Made by a program: the position numbers and the translations under genes. A stretch of 64,000 nt of DNA from Papaver somniferum (taxonomy: Eukaryota > Streptophyta > Magnoliopsida > Ranunculales > Papaveraceae). The stretch lies in NCBI RefSeq assembly GCF_003573695.1, contig NC_039368.1, forward strand, positions 77,018,374 to 77,082,373, written 5' to 3'. Below, piece by piece: positions 44,200 through 55,599 of the stretch. The number at the start of each line of letters is the position of its first letter. Positions within the stretch are counted from its first letter, which is position 1. The notes under the pieces were generated by a model. The model saw only the letters and a list, made by a program, of their open reading frames with translations, made no database searches and was not told the origin of the DNA.

Positions 44200-44819
44200 G
44201 ATTTTGGGTAGGACTTTGCACCTACTAATCCATAGAGGATCAATTTCCTAGTTTGCCTAGGTTTAGTTTCGACCAGCAAGGTTTAATTTACTGTGCAGGG
44301 CGCAAAAAAAACTAATTTTTTGCAAATTAATTAGGTTGATATTGAATCTTGTGAATTATCACAAAATTGATTGGATTCTGCGTGTTGACACAAATTTATT
44401 TATTTTCAGAGAGCAGCATGCTTTCTGACTGAGTAATTTTATGCAAACCTCAACCTTGATACTTCGGGAAATTTATGCTACTCAGCTGCGAGTGAACACT
44501 AATTGTCATGTCATATCCATAGTAAGGGTTCATCCGTGGAACACAGCATTGAAAGTATTCAGTGAGTCCTATATTAATGAATAATACAAGTAGGGTGTCG
44601 AAATTTACAGAATATCTGGGATTGTTGCTACATGCACCATTCCGGATAAATTTCATGTAAACATATTGAATTGCTCAATAAATGCGAAAGTGACAAGGTT
44701 AGACATTCATCACTTTTACATGGCTCGACCTCTTTGCAGAATGACGACACAATAAATACAGGGTTTTACAATTTTACCCATGAACTAAAAACCACCATCA
44801 ACACTTCCGAAATTTAAAA
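44200..44819. other. AT-rich stretch, nothing recognised
   Basis: Follows the GC-rich block with an abrupt base-composition change near 44180. No coding region or element end found. Confidence 0.45.
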
Positions 44820-45782
44820 ATTCTAGGAAATCCAATCGATTCAGACTTGCTGATCTTAGTAATTTCAGTTTCAATTTTTTTTACTAGGATCATAACTTCT
44901 AGAATAATAAATTTCATTAACAAGTTAATTTCTCCTCAACAAGGTGCTTATGTGAAAGGTAGAAATATTCAAGAGAAAATTATTCTTGCTTCTGAATTGA
45001 TTTTGAAATTGACATCAAAATACGGGGAGGTGATATTGGTATTGAGATCGATGTAACCCAAGCATATGATTCTCTTAGTTGGAATTTTTGTTCAAAGTCA
45101 TGCTTCTTTTCTTTTGGTTTTTCTCATATGTGTCTAAGCGGGTTAAAAGAGATATTTACTTTTAACTAGTAAAATCTCCATAATGTTCAACAGAGGACCT
45201 ATTGGTTTCTTTTATGTTAGAAGGAATCTCAAGCAAGGAGATCCATGTCTCTTTTATTATTTGTAATAAAAGAAGATGTTCCAAGTAGATTGTTAGCAAT
45301 TAATTTTAGAATACCGATAAATTCAGCTAACAATTGACGTTTCCTTATTCTGCAAAGGAGAAAGAAGAAATGTAAGAAAATTAATTTAAATTTTAGAAGA
45401 CTATCAATAATCTTCTGGTCAAATGGTTAGTGCTACTAAAAGTAAATGTCTTATCGATGGAATCTATCAAGTGAGAAAGCAACATATTGATGACGAGTGC
45501 AACATGACTTTATCTATTTTTCTAAATAAATATTTGAGAGTTTTTTTAGTTCCAGGGAAGGTGCGTGCTTGTCATGTATGGAGTTCTATTGTGACATTGC
45601 AGAACAAATTAGTTGGGTGGCCGATGGGTGAGCTTTTATTCTTTCAAGATAGATTAATTTTGGTGAAGCATGTTCTTAGTATTATTCTTATCTATAATTT
45701 TGGTTCAATATATTCTAATTTAGAGTTTTTATATTTTAATTGTCAGGGTTTGATTGTTCGTTTTAGTCTCGTCTCTGTTTGA
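44820..45782 (+). pseudogene. L1-type LINE reverse transcriptase fragment
   Basis: Plus-strand RT fragments in changing frames. TSRIINFINKLISPQQGAYV and GRNIQEKIILASELI come first, then the catalytic IEIDVTQAYDSLSW, GFFYVRRNLKQGDP, a decayed FADD region (near 45335), and MVSATKSKCLIDG. KVRACHVWSSIVTLQNKL and FQDRLILVKHVLSII end it (open stretch 45423-45782). These are the canonical palm and thumb blocks of plant L1-type non-LTR elements. Both ends and the endonuclease are missing, with many stops. It may lie inside the CACTA element ending at 46578. Confidence 0.88.
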
Positions 45783-45879
45783 TGATGTATATTGTATCGA
45801 TTTGGTGTCATGCCATAATAAGGTGAATTTTTTGAGAAAATATGTTAAGAAAAAAATTTGGATATTTTATTTAAATGTT

Positions 45880-46578
45880 CTTTTATCATTTTGGTTTATG
45901 AATATAATAGTGAATTTGTCGCCATGAAGCTAAATGTTATCAGTAACTATAAGTCCTGAATTTTCCATGTTAAAATGAATCTGTATGTCTAAATGATAGC
46001 TATGACCATGGTTCAAATAAATTTATGTGGCTTTAGGGAAGACTATAGAAACGCCAAAATCATATACTATGCCTACAAGGAATTTATCGTCATGCTTATC
46101 TGATTTCTCGTGTCTTAAAGGTAAACAATAGCCACGATTAAAATTATTTGTGTGTCTTTGGAAAGTTTATCACAATGATGCGACAAATTAAGCATAATTA
46201 TAACTGATGAATATATTGTCCATGATGATAAAACGAATTTTACGCGTCTGATTGATAACGAAGTCCATGGTTAAAATTAAATCCATGTGGCATTGTGCTT
46301 AATTGTATCAATGTTCAAATCAAATTGCGTTTCTATAAGGAACTTATGTCCATAGTGATAGGGGAAATGTTCAATTAAAAAACTGTATCATATAGACACA
46401 GATATAGGAGTATGGCCATGGTAAATCATGTATGGTAGTCACTCAAAATTTATGTAGCCATAGAGGTAACCAATTTTCATGTCACCTGATACCACATTTT
46501 TGGAGTGAAAATATCCCTTGCCTAAAGGCCTATGGACACAGTGATCAAGTGTGGCCTCTGTGAAAATTTGTACTAGTG
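45880..46578. mobile_element. Right end of a CACTA (En/Spm-like) transposon
   Basis: Ends TTTGTACTAGTG at 46567-46578; the reverse complement starts CACTAGTACAAA, the CACTA signature, followed inward by GGCCACACTTGATCACTGTG. The preceding 700 bp hold about ten degenerate subterminal motifs of the ATGTCCATRGTGAT type in both orientations. The left end was not found; the 3-bp duplication would be CAT (46579-46581). Confidence 0.6.
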
Positions 46579-46778
46579 CATGTTTTTGATTTACATCGAT
46601 TATTTTGGAAATCTACTTATTGACAATATTTTAGAATTAATATGAATGTATGAGTTGCATGATTGTTGTTATTAATTATATCACTTTGTGAATGGTGGAA
46701 TGTTTAGTCTTAGTATTCTTTAAAACTTGAAATCATATTTTTCAACCGAGTTTGTTATTTTAGTATTAGAATTTAGGT

Positions 46779-47230
46779 CTACGATGAATCTTCACAAGTA
46801 TGAGTGAACGAACATATTATTACAACTTTTACAAAACTATCACCGCATAACAGAGGCAGTCCTTCGGGCATATTTATTGGGAACAAATCCATTAATTTCA
46901 TTAACAATGGTTGAGCCGTATATGGAGCATCGAAATCGTTAGCACTGTCAACTCCCATTAAGAGATACTCGAAATCTAACTCCTTAATATTTTTTTTCAA
47001 AGCTTTGCATTGTCAACTAAGTTGGAAACGATTGAAGACCACATATTTATTAGACAATAGTATAATATGCTTATCAACATATATAACGAGTAAATGTTCT
47101 TCATTCCATCACGATAAACATCTCGATCAAACTTACAGGGTCTTCCCAGCAAGAGATTACATGCATCCATCAGTACTACATAACACCAAAATTTATCGTG
47201 GTAAGTAGAAGCAATTGAAAACTGAACCAA
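46779..47230 (-). pseudogene. Ty3/gypsy protease-RT junction fragment
   Basis: Reading leftwards: DKFWCYVVLMDACNLLLGRP (protease C-terminus, normally followed by W-x-FDR) and CKFDRDVYRDGMKNIYS, then, after a frame change, LLMKLMDLFPINMPEGLPLL. These are the conserved blocks between protease and RT of plant chromovirus-type or Athila-type gypsy elements. It is truncated before the RT core. Different from the Tat and Athila-like elements elsewhere in the window. Confidence 0.8.
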
Positions 47231-48020
47231 GCATCGGTAAGCTTACCTCATATATTTTGAAACCATGAAAGGTTGTACCACTTAGTGTGTTCTTTAGTAC
47301 CTAGCCGAAGATTATTACAAATTCTTATAAAGTAACATTCTCACAACTCCCAACATTAATAACTAAACAACAATTTTTACCTTTAATGGTGCAGGTTGAG
47401 TGAAATATATTATTGTGTAGCCAGCAATTACCGTTTTTTTATAAATATGAGTGAAGAAAGCCTTATGTACCACAATTTACCTCTTAATGCAGGTCGATTC
47501 AACGTCATCTTTAATATCATCAGACGGGCTTAGTAATAGAAGTGGACCAACATCATCCCGGGAGTTATTCGTCTCATATTCTTCCTTGTCAAAATTAGGT
47601 TGTCTGGTAATTTCTTGGGGATAATTTTCTCCATTAGGAATGCCCTTAACGAATACCTCCAAGAAAAATGGTTCAGTACGAATAACCTTCTTGTAATCAT
47701 TCGCAAAAAAGCCAGGAACACCATATTTATAAAGCGTCAAATCGCCTTTGGTTTTAGGTTTGTTACTCATATGTCGCTGACTAGCAGGGAAACAATTGGA
47801 TCTGGTCGAGCTGAGGCATTAGTATCATAGTTTATCGTATTTCATCCACCTCGTGGAGTTTCTCTTTTTGCAAGAGTAATTTCCCATTGATGTTCTTCCG
47901 ACACATTCAAGTCATCAAACATATATAAAGTATCTTGATAATACTGACTAAGGCCACCGACATATTTGTAACGTTGATAATCACTTAACGCCCAGTTCAT
48001 TACAATCCCTATTCGAAACC
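47231..48020 (-). other. Probable upstream part of the same gypsy remnant
   Basis: Minus-strand open stretches 47477-47770 (KTKGDLTLYKYGVPGFFAND) and 47845-48000 (WALSDYQRYKYVGGLSQYY) lie where gag-protease sequence would be expected, but I recognise no domain. They may belong to the gypsy fragment at 46779-47230. Confidence 0.3.
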
Positions 48021-48439
48021 TTTGTCAATTTATGGTAAAAATGGGGAGAATTATTTAGAAACCTACTAATACACATATGACTTTACTGATATTTGTCTAA
48101 GGGAAAGTGAATTACATGGTAGAAGGTAAGCTTCAAATTTAGCAAATTAAAGAGATAAGTAAAGACTGAGGGGGAAAACATATCACGGTAGTATTGCTTT
48201 AAAGTTTTCGTACAATGGATTTTGAAGTAGGTGAAAACAAAAATACTATGCACTGACATAACAAACATTGAATAGATTGATTATTCATTCTAAAGGCTCT
48301 AACTTTAAAATTATCATAGGTTGTTATCAAGCAACGAATCTTCAACAAGGTGCTGAACAAATACATGCAGAATGATAGTAGAACTTGAAGTATAATGTTG
48401 AAGATCAATAAATCAAGAAGCAATATCAAATTTTATTTA
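48021..48439. other. AT-rich stretch, nothing recognised
   Basis: No coding region, RNA gene or element end found. Confidence 0.4.
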
Positions 48440-48785
48440 TTTTTAAATCCATATGTAATTATAGTTCTGTCACAAAATTGACAAAGGATGGAGATTATTA
48501 GAGCATCGCTCAGTCAAACTCACAAGTTTTAGTATGTCAAGGTTGTTGTCAAATATAGTTGATCAAAACTATATCTTAACTTATAATCTACTAGAGTCAC
48601 TCTCGCATTTGCAATAAAGCATGGTAATTGAGTAACATAATTCACCAATCGACCTTGAAGATTGAAGACTCAAGATCAATGAAAACGTCTATAACGACAA
48701 AGGTATGTGAAGTCTGGCTATCCTATTTAGTCATATTATATACCATTATATCAACTGAGGCATGTCGTATGACTTTAGTATTATG
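48440..48785 (+). mobile_element. Inverted fragment of the Sirevirus-like family (PPT plus LTR start)
   Basis: On the plus strand AATTGACAAAGGATGGAGA (PPT) is followed by TTATTAGAGCATCGCTC, the start of an LTR in the orientation opposite to the complete element, continuing with a GGTATGTGAAGTCTGG block. It breaks off near 48785, where minus-oriented internal sequence begins. Confidence 0.65.
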
Positions 48786-49708
48786 ATGAACATTGCTCTA
48801 CATAAGAGAACTTACGAAGCCGCACAATATATACATAAAATATGGATCAGAGAAGATCAATATTGCGGAATAGACAAGGATTCATTCTATTTCCCATCAC
48901 AATGATATACAATAGACATAATCCTTGTAAACAAAATTTCATCCTATCTTCCATCAATATTTGCATAATGAAATAATAGGCTTAAAACTTTTGTAATGTC
49001 AAAATCTCATTCATTATTTTATCAATACATGCATATCGACATATGAAAGACTTAACTTTTGACAAGGTATGGGACAATCATAGTTCACGGACGCAAACAC
49101 ACATATCCCATAACAAGTTTGTAATATATAAAACCATAAAGATTAATACTGCAAAAATCATCTTCCAAACAATTTCTTTTAGAATTTAATCAAATAAATC
49201 TAAAAACAATAAAGATGAAAATGTTGGACATAGCTATGTGTAATCACAATAATGGCTATTCCAAACTCTAGTTATTCTTCCTAACAACACAAGAATAAAA
49301 TTCTCATAAGAATATTTATTAGACAAAATAAAAAACTCTTAGAGAACATGATTTAACAAAACATCAACTGCTGCAAACAACAAGTGATTGAACAAGGACT
49401 GGCTCATCAGTTGCTTTCTTCAGTTCGTTTGTCAGAAAATCAAGATTCCTTGTTGCAATACCAAGTTGTTCATGTACAACCTAAATATCTCGAAGAATAT
49501 TTCCAACCAGCTGTGGTGACATCTGAACTGGTAGTTTGTTTTCATGATCAACAACATGATAGCAGGTAATGAAAACAGGGTTCTCGTGGAACTCGATAGG
49601 CTTTCCCTTCTCATCATTGTCTTCCCTGTTGCATCCATCCATTGTGTTCACAGAAATCAGATGAACCTTTTGACATTATGGAACGTATATGTACCAAAGT
49701 TGTTCATG

Positions 49709-49712
<4 letters not shown>

Positions 49713-49738
<26 letters not shown>
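49713..49738. repeat. (AT)n microsatellite
   Basis: About thirteen AT dinucleotides between ACATAC and ACACGAG within the truncated copia element. Confidence 0.9.
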
Positions 49739-49739
<1 letters not shown>

Positions 49740-50359
49740 CACGAGTGTTTCTTAGGAAACTCTAGAGATACTCGTGTATGTTCCGTGTAGGTCCTGTGAC
49801 CGTGCACTTACGATTACAACCTTGGTACGAGACCAAAGGTATGATGGAGCAAAATTTAGAAGGGATCTTGACACTCAAGAATCATTCTAAACAAGGGATG
49901 ACTTTCTTAGTTCAAGAGAATCGTTTAAAAAAAATTAGCAGTCAACAAGGACTTACATTATGTAAAGTAATGAAGCAAGGTCCACATCTTAATGATCATT
50001 GTTTTGAAGATGGAAAAAATAACAACAACTACTTTCTCAAGACATACATGATTCTTGAGAATTATAAGCATCCTTCCATATTACAAGAAGGATGCTATAT
50101 ATTGAGTAATCCTGTTGTATTTTGATGAGCATTTTGCTCATTCAGAATATTGACTTCTTTTTTCTTTCCTTCTTGAAGATTTTCAGAAAAGTCATTAGGA
50201 TTAGTAGAAAAAGATTTAACCATAGGGGAACAAGGAATACCTGCACTTGCTGTTCTCCTTGTCTTTTTGATGCTCTGCTTGAGTCTATTTATGCTGTTTT
50301 TGAGCTCCGAGACTCGATTATTGATATGAATGAAACCTGGAGAAGACACCTCGGGTTTA

Positions 50360-51530
50360 CTATCTTATTTTAGGAGGTGAAAAGGAATTTGGCTTTTCTT
50401 TATTTATCCTATGTCTTTTTCTCTTCTCAGAGTTAATTGAGAAGTCAGTTGTCCTTCTTCCATTCTTCCTTCTACCATTGTAGGCCTTTTTAGTCTCAAA
50501 ATCACAATCAAGAAATGTATTATTATGGTATTTCTTTTGATTGCCAACAATGCCTTCTACTTCACAAAGATGAGAAACAGGTTTAATAACTTCTTTAGAA
50601 ATCCATACAAAAATGTTGTGAAGTTTTTCATTCCTTAATCGAAAACGACATCTTCGTTCAGGATTTCCTTTATTTCCACAATAATAGCAGTTAAAGGACT
50701 TGGTTTTCACTGTTCTCGTGTGAATAGATTTTGAAGAAACATAGTCCTTGTTTCTAGGACTATGGGCTTCTTGAAATGTTTTTTCACATGAAGAGTTTTC
50801 ATTAGCATGAACAAAATTAATCTTACCAGTACTTGGAGCGTCTATTCCCTTATAGCCCAGACCACGTGTATCACGATGTTCTTTACATGCTCCAAACATA
50901 AAAGATAATTTTGTAGAGCTAGAATTAAATCTTTTCATATTTTCTTCTAGTGATTTTACCTTATTAAGAGCAGCAACGAGATCAGTCTCCAATGATTTTT
51001 CTCTGGCGAGGAGACTGTGTTCTCTGTCATTAAAACATTTTTGTTGAGAGTCATATCTTGCTTCAGATTCCGCAAGTCTTTCTTTCAACACAAACATATT
51101 TTGAAAAAGTTTGTCACACTAGGACATTTTTGAGCGTACTTCCTCTTCTCGATCTTTAACGATAGATTTTAAAAGTTCATATCCACAATCATACCCTTTA
51201 AAGAGTTTTCTCAGTTTTTTGTTTTCTTGACAGAGAGGTGTCATGTATTTACTCAAGCAAGTAGTTGACTTCTTTTATTTCAAAGCATGGTCAAAAAGCT
51301 TGATATATTGAGAGACTTCCTCATCAATATTATGTCCTCCTTCTGAATCACTGTCATCTGAAAGATCATCCAAACGTTCATCAAGAGATTTTTCTCAGTT
51401 AAATGCATATTCAGTCAAAGGACTAAAAATAGAGTTTTTCTTAGAAGCTTCGGGACTTTGAAGTTCACAAGGATGACTCAGGGCTGATGTTGCGTTATCT
51501 GAGATATTCTTATTGTACATAGAATCAGAT
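50360..51530 (-). pseudogene. Gag of the second Sirevirus-like element
   Basis: The open stretch 50360-51097 starts with a coiled coil (ERLAESEARYDSQQKCF... LETDLVAALNKVKSLE). It then has RGLGYKGIDAPSTGKINFVH, matching the 'LGY' segment seen in Sirevirus gag. A knuckle CYYCGNKGNPERRC follows, with Asn in the His position, then a basic tail ending near 50360. Further gag sequence continues to about 51530 in broken frames (acidic DDLSDDSDSE-like region near 51350). The loss of the zinc-binding His suggests decay. Confidence 0.75.
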
Positions 51531-51573
51531 CGCTACAAACACAGGCTTGTAAGGTCTTTAAACGCATTTGCAT

Positions 51574-51586
51574 GCTTTGATACCAA
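51574..51586 (-). other. Degenerate primer binding site
   Basis: Plus strand GCTTTGATACCAA next to the LTR, one change (C to T) from the initiator tRNA-Met site at 38208. Confidence 0.85.
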
Positions 51587-51587
51587 T

Positions 51588-53955
51588 TGAAAAAAATGGG
51601 GTCTAACAACCACACCCAATATTTCTATTAGCAATTTGTATGGACTAACTCCAATATAATTTTAAGAGAATCAACTAGACAGTCAAACTCAATCTTGATA
51701 AAAGTATATCAAAGAGTTATATCTCTCTTTCTCGATTCAATACTTACTCAAGCAAATAGAAATCTGTGAGTCTAATTGAATACAAGAGAAATCGCTTGAA
51801 TGGTACCAAAGACCAATCTTCAAGTATCAATTAATTTCAATCAACCACACAAAGTTGGATTTCCCAATTGATTAATTCAAACGCACAACCTATGATATTT
51901 CAATTATATAACAAAATATAATATAAAAAAAATAACACAGACACCAGAAGTTTTGCTAACGAGGAAACCGCAAATGCATAAAAACCTCGGGACCTAGTCC
52001 AGATTGAACACACACTGTATTAAGCCACTACAGACACTAGACTACTATAAACTAACTTCGGTCTGGAATTTAGTTGAACCCCAATCAATATCACACTGAT
52101 CCAAGGTACAGTTGCGCTCCTTACGTCTCTGATCCCAGCAGGATACTACGCACTTGATTCCCTTAGCTTATCTCACCCACGACTAAGAGTTGTTAGGACC
52201 CAAAGTCGAAGACTTTAATAAACAAATCTGTATCAAACAGAAAAGTATATGGTAATAGATAAATCTGTCTCCCACAGAAATACCTACGAGTTTTTGTTCC
52301 GTCTTTTGATAAATCAAGGTGAACAGGAACCAATTGATAAACCAAACTTATATTCCCGAAGAACAACTCAGTATTATCAATCACCTCACAATAATCTAAT
52401 ATTATGGTGGCGAAACTAGATATTATGGAATCATAAATGATGAGACGAAGATGTTTGTGACTACTTTTATATCTTTCCTATCATAGAAATCAATCTCTAT
52501 TCAATCCTTATGATTGTACTTAGTACGATAGAAACAGAAAGATCAGATCACACAACTACGAGAAAGTAGTATCGGTTTGGCTTTACAATCCCAATGAAGT
52601 CTTCAAGTCGTTAACCTACAGGGTCTCACTAGAAACCTAAGGTTAAAGGAGAATCGATTCTAGATTATACAACTAGTATCACACAGGAGGTGTGGGGATT
52701 AAGTTTCCAAGTTGCTAGAGTTCTCCCTTATATAGTTTTTCAAATCAGGGTTTGCAATCAATGTTAGCTTAGTAACAAATCATTCAATATTCATTTTTAG
52801 ATGAAAACTTGATTAGATTCAAGCTAATATCTTTCAGACGTTAGATCGAAACTTAGCTTCTTGCACACAAATGAAATGCACGTTATCTAGGTTTGTGTAA
52901 CCGTACCCAAACATGTACATCTAGTTGGTTCAACAGTAGTTAACCAAATGGTTAGCCATCTGAGCACTTTCATATCAACCATATTCTTCTTTACCACAAC
53001 TAGTTCAAATGACTCAAATGAACTAGTTAGAGAGTTGTTCAATTGCTTAGATCTTTATAATAGATACCGCTGAAACAAAAACGATTCGATTCACTCGAAT
53101 CGATTCATGAAATTTATAGCCACGGTTTGCAAACTTGCATTCCTTAGTTCATATAAGTTTAAGTTCACGAATAATCGTTTTTAAAAAATAACCAACTTAA
53201 GTATGCGGACTGGTACGCGGACTTAAGTACCCGGAATAAGTTTGTAAATAGTTCACAAACTCCAGCATATTTTCTCGGGAAGAGAACTTCCGAAAGTACG
53301 CGGACTGGGTTCACGGACTCTGTTCCGGTTTTCCTAAGCAGCAAAGTACGCATACTTTGGTTCAAGGAATAAGCACTTACACATGTATGAGTTACCACAC
53401 AATGCTTATATCCAACAATGGTAATATAATCTAAACTTTCATTTCAATCATTGAAACATTATTAGAGGACGTTATATAGTTGTTGTTCACAAACATTATT
53501 CGTCAAATCCATTTTCAAATAATTGAAACTTAACATGGATTTCGTCACTAGTAAAGATGAACTTGGACAAAGCGAAAGCTTAGCAACACATATTTCGATA
53601 AATAGATAAGCGAGATAAACTCGGATCGAAATAGAAAATGCTTATAATCAAAGTCTATATAGCAAAATAAGTTTTATCTCAAGATAGGAGATGAAGTAGA
53701 TAGGCTTTTGAGTGATATATAAGTTCAAGTTTCCACATACCTTTTAGTCGATGAAGTTCCACTAGTTCCTTGAGTAGTTCTTCATCTTTGTATGATGATA
53801 TCCATGGAGTATTGAGCTCAACTATACTTTTTATCCTAGTCCGAGACTTAGCTAATAGTAGACTAGAAATCAAGACTTATAGTTTTGATCACTAACATTG
53901 ACAAACATGCTTGAGATAGCAACGCATGCGAGTTCAACCGAGCAGTGCTCTAACA
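51588..53955 (-). repeat. 5' LTR of the second Sirevirus-like element
   Basis: Starts TGAAAAAAATGGGG and ends GTGCTCTAACA, the canonical end. It aligns over its length with 38222-40684 but is clearly more diverged, so it is the older insertion. GTTAG follows at 53956-53960 as a candidate target duplication that cannot be checked because the other end is lost. Confidence 0.88.
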
Positions 53956-54349
53956 GTTAGTTTTAAGAGTTGTTTGTAGAATTTTTATTCGATTATACTA
54001 ACTGTTTTAGACAGTTTATAAACTTATCAATGCAAAAGGGTCATGACTTGCGAGATGACTAAATATTCACGATCTATTTTGGACAGTTCATGAGTTGTTT
54101 TAGTCTTGTGATATTATACTCCAAATTATGCTTTTCGGTAAAAGAATAACTTAATCATTTTCTGTAGCAAACCACTTGGTGTATGACAAGCACATTCGAC
54201 TAATATATGGTACCGCATTTTCTCTTTGTGATTCAAGGCAAACACCTCACATGCTTACATGCACAATCTATATGGAGAAATCAAGTTTGCTTAGTTACAA
54301 AGTAATTCTTAAACATGGAAACAGGTTCATGAACCTAGCTTTATTTCTG
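53956..54349. other. AT-rich stretch, nothing recognised
   Basis: Flank of the copia LTR; no gene or element end found. It may be the start of the plus-oriented LTR fragment that follows. Confidence 0.35.
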
Positions 54350-55320
54350 ACCTATGAAGGACTCCATGTAAACTAGAATATCAATTCGGGCACTAATTCC
54401 CGTTACCTAGTTACGGCTAAGGTCATCCTCTGAAAACCTATGTTTCCCATGGAGAAGCTATATTAGTTTACGACTTTGAAAATCTTCACTAAGGGATTCG
54501 TTAAACCCGGTCAGATTATGTTTTACTTGATTGATCGTTTTTAACCGGATCTTGTTCTTATTGATTGTTATAATTTCGAAATTATAAATCAGGAACAAGA
54601 TAAAAAGAAATCACAAAGTACTCTTCGTCTCAGACTTTTGTGATTCCATAATATAGATATCTAAAACACCTCTTGTTTGATTTGTTTAGATTGTTGTTTT
54701 GAAGTAGGATCGATATAACTTTGGAAGAAAGTAAGCTATCCTAATTGTTTGACTTTTACTTGATTTCTTCTTTACCTTGGAGATCCATCATAAGCAAATA
54801 GATTATCATTACCATGATTGAATATCTTTCTGAATGAAATAAAATGCGTTGTTTGTTAGAGGAAAAATAGTTAAAAAGTCTTTACTTAGGTTAAAGAAAC
54901 TCCTAGGCCAGTAAAGAACACCAGTTAGGGAATCAAGTTGTGCAAGGTTTTGCGAGATCCAAGAAACATAAAAGAGCACGGCGGAAGATGAATTGCTTGT
55001 TGGGTCGATTCAGTCTTAATCATATTCTCTGATATATGATAATAGGCTAGTATCTGTAAGGACTTAATACAGTGCGGTGTTCAAGTTTTGGACTAGGTCT
55101 CGAGGTTTCTCTGCACATTGCAGTTTTCCTTCTTAACAAATTTTTGGTATCTTGTGCTATTTCTTTTTTGCATTATATCTTTTATATTTATAATAAAAGT
55201 ATCACATGTAGTACGTTAAACAACCTAGATATTTTTTCAAGCTCATACTGTTAAGAACCTAAAATATTTATTCTTTTGAATTCGTATCTTCAAATACAGA
55301 GTACAATACTTTTTCTTGTT
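54350..55320 (+). mobile_element. Plus-oriented LTR fragment of the copia family
   Basis: Contains, in the order and strand opposite to the other copies, AAGAAATCACAAAGTACTCTTC and then TGGACTAGGTCTCGAGGTTT and TTCCTTCTTAACAAA. These are the complements of the conserved GTTAACGAGGAAACC and GGGACCTAGTCC blocks. Heavily diverged; both ends lost. Confidence 0.65.
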
Positions 55321-55599
55321 GGAATTTGGTTCGTATACATGCATTCCGAGTACGTACTAGATTGATTCTTGATATTGATTTTTGATATCGTCCAAGTAAA
55401 GTTGTTTACATATCATGTACATGATTTTTACTTTTGGATCGCATCCCGAAACAACAAAACACTAAATCTATTCCAGTAACCAACTCACTTATATAGATCA
55501 CCCAAATCATTATTTAGCTCACTGATAAAATATGATCATCTGTTTACATCAATAAATGTTTTAGTCAAATATCAAACTTAGACAGTTATTATCGAAATA

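Larger units (their letters stand above)
48786..53955 (-). mobile_element. Second, truncated Sirevirus-like copia element, pol-less
   Basis: The internal 3' region (48790-49330) aligns with 35410-35940 of the complete element. It is followed by degenerate coding blocks, a gag region (50360-51530), the primer site and the 5' LTR. The 3' LTR is missing. Minus-strand blocks at 49400-49640 (PIEFHENPVFITCYHV) and 50095-50349 (INNRVSELKNSINRLKQSI) occupy the place of pol but are not pol. An (AT)n microsatellite lies at 49713-49738. The shared absence of pol in two insertions points to a non-autonomous lineage. Confidence 0.8.

Noticed and set aside
49778..50125. 115-residue plus-strand ORF in the second copia element
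   Set aside because: Antisense to the element, no recognisable domain and surrounded by decayed minus-strand coding blocks.
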